Positions 13,944-14,713 of a stretch of 14,713 bases of DNA are shown piece by piece; position 1 is the first letter of the stretch, and every line of letters begins with the position of its first letter. The position numbers were made by a program, and so were the translations under genes. Source of the DNA: Clostridiales bacterium (GTDB lineage: Bacteria > Bacillota > Clostridia > Oscillospirales > JAAYXM01). The stretch spans positions 1-14,713 of the forward strand of contig JAAYXM010000086.1 of assembly GCA_012515925.1 (NCBI GenBank). The letters run 5' to 3'. The notes under the pieces were generated by a model, which was given only the letters and a program-made list of their open reading frames with translations, did not search any database and was not told where the DNA came from.

Positions 13944-14561
13944 TTGAACGATTTAGACAAGAAATCGGATGAAGAATTGATTATTCTTCACAAGTCAGGA
14001 GCCTCCCCGGCAGAGGAGGAGCTGATTTCCCGTTATACTCCGTATGTCAGATTTCTTGCCCGCCCCTATTTTCTCGCGGGCGGCGATGCGGAAGACCTGA
14101 TACAGGAGGGTATGATAGGCTTACTTAAGGCAATTCGGGAGTTCGATTCCAGGCGCGACGCAACATTTAAAACCTTTGCGGCCGCATGTATCAGAAACAA
14201 GCTGTACACAGCGCTGAAAAACGCGGCAAGAAACAAGCATAGTCCTTTAAACAACTATATTTCCCTTGAGGCCCCTTTCTTTGACAGGGCGCGCTCGGAC
14301 ACAGCGATATCACACTTGGGTATAGCAGGCGACCCGGTAGATCTTGTCATAGGGATAGAGAATTTTAAAGAGCTGTCGCAAGCTTTGCGGGGATTATTAT
14401 CCGGCTTTGAAGCAAAGATACTGGCGCTTTACCTTGAAGGTCTTTCATATCAGGAAATATCAGACGCAACCTCAAAGCCGCAAAAATCCGTTGACAACGC
14501 AGTCCAGCGAATCAGACGAAAGCTTGCGCGATATTGTTTGGAACACGGCAACAACAGGTAG
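13944..14561 (+). CDS. sigH: RNA polymerase sigma factor SigH (stationary phase / early sporulation)
   Basis: A 205-residue sigma-70-family protein. Region 2 is clear (about 30-95; YTPYVRFLARPYFL, then AEDLIQEGMIGLLKAIREFD for core binding and ARNKHSPLNNYISLE following), and region 4 (about 145-195) holds a helix-turn-helix, LEGLSYQEISDATSKPQKSV, followed by DNAVQRIRRKL, which is typical of SigH (Spo0H). The N-terminal KKSDEELIILHKSG also fits. In spore-formers SigH directs transition-state and early sporulation genes. The start is a TTG at 13944 with AGGTG about 9 nt upstream; a TTG start usually lowers translation. A strong consensus promoter lies upstream, so expression may be limited at translation rather than transcription. 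Confidence 0.93.
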   Translation: MNDLDKKSDEELIILHKSGASPAEEELISRYTPYVRFLARPYFLAGGDAEDLIQEGMIGLLKAIREFDSRRDATFKTFAAACIRNKLYTALKNAARNKHSPLNNYISLEAPFFDRARSDTAISHLGIAGDPVDLVIGIENFKELSQALRGLLSGFEAKILALYLEGLSYQEISDATSKPQKSVDNAVQRIRRKLARYCLEHGNNR

Positions 14562-14581
14562 TCCCTGTGACGCATATATAT

Positions 14582-14642
14582 GCCCAAGTAGCTTAATTCA
14601 AGAGCGCAACACGAGGTGTCGGTGCAAATCCGTCCTTAGGGC
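14582..14642 (+). ncRNA. Unidentified structured RNA with tRNA-like cloverleaf, sigH to zinc-ribbon gap
   Basis: The 61-nt stretch can fold like a shrunken tRNA. GCCCAAG (14582-14588) pairs with CTT-A-GGGC (14635-14642) with one bulged A. TA is followed by a D-like arm GCTT/GAGC (14591-14605), a small hairpin ACAC-GAG-GTGT (14609-14619) where the anticodon arm should be, and CGG-TGCAAAT-CCG (14620-14632) like a T arm. The middle is too short for a working tRNA. CTTAG (14635-14639) can instead pair with CTAAG (14648-14652) just before the next gene's RBS. It could be a degenerate tRNA or a leader RNA. Confidence 0.4.
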
Positions 14643-14673
14643 AAAGACTAAGTCAAAGAGAGGGTATTAACAC

Positions 14674-14713
14674 ATGTACCAAGACAAAACACTAACATGT
14701 AAAGAATGTGGAG
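14674..14713 (+). CDS. Zinc-ribbon domain protein, N-terminal fragment
   Basis: Only 13 codons lie in the window. The product begins MYQDKTLTCKECG, with the first CxxC pair of a zinc ribbon at residues 9 and 12. This matches the start of small clostridial zinc-ribbon proteins (zf-trcl type), which usually have a second CxxC pair and are of unknown function. RBS GAGAGGG at 14658-14664 is 9 nt before the ATG. The start lies 112 nt after sigH, with the tRNA-like structure between them. Confidence 0.75.
   Translation, partial: MYQDKTLTCKECG

Noticed and set aside
14605..14652. Cobalamin riboswitch
   Set aside because: Only the GGTGCAAATCC part is similar; the B12 box and the GCCACTG segment are missing, and the next gene is not a cobalamin gene.

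Overview
The window joins two very different pieces of DNA from what looks like a spore-forming Clostridia-type Firmicute (Bacillota). The evidence for sporulation is a YunB-like protein, a SpoIIIE/FtsK translocase and a SigH-type sigma factor. The chromosomal genes are rich in GCG and other G/C-ending codons, and the window encodes a tRNA-Ala with anticodon CGC that would read GCG.

Positions 1-5600 are the right-hand part of an integrated mobilizable or conjugative element. In order it carries the tail of a ParM-like actin, a small ParR-like partner, a palindrome-rich non-coding region (probable oriT, plus a leftward promoter, 40-codon ORF and terminator), MobC, a MOBP-type relaxase, a ParB-like protein, a TnpW-like small protein and a large serine recombinase followed by a bidirectional terminator. 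The element combines plasmid-style partition, DNA mobilization and site-specific integration. No type IV secretion gene lies in the window; the rest is off the left edge. The mobC and relaxase genes both have near-cognate codons (ACG, ATT) where a normal ATG would be expected.

Positions 5602-6300 hold an AT-rich leftward gene for a protein resembling class III nucleotidyl cyclases, sitting at the element/chromosome junction. It is a possible cargo gene. Next comes a leftward tRNA locus: a promoter, a 22-nt remnant of one tRNA, and an intact tRNA-Ala(CGC).

Positions 6720-13710 are a rightward chromosomal block: yunB, then spoIIIE/ftsK, ruvC, ruvA, ruvB and glmM, closely spaced and probably co-transcribed in part. 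Before spoIIIE lies a four-segment arrangement of competing hairpins ending in a T-run. Between ruvC and ruvA lies an array of four GC-rich palindromes with a 45-bp period. RuvABC resolves Holliday junctions, SpoIIIE pumps DNA, and GlmM feeds UDP-GlcNAc synthesis for the cell wall.

Positions 13711-14713 hold an A/T-tract followed by a near-consensus promoter, sigH, a compact tRNA-like fold, and the start of a zinc-ribbon protein cut by the window edge.
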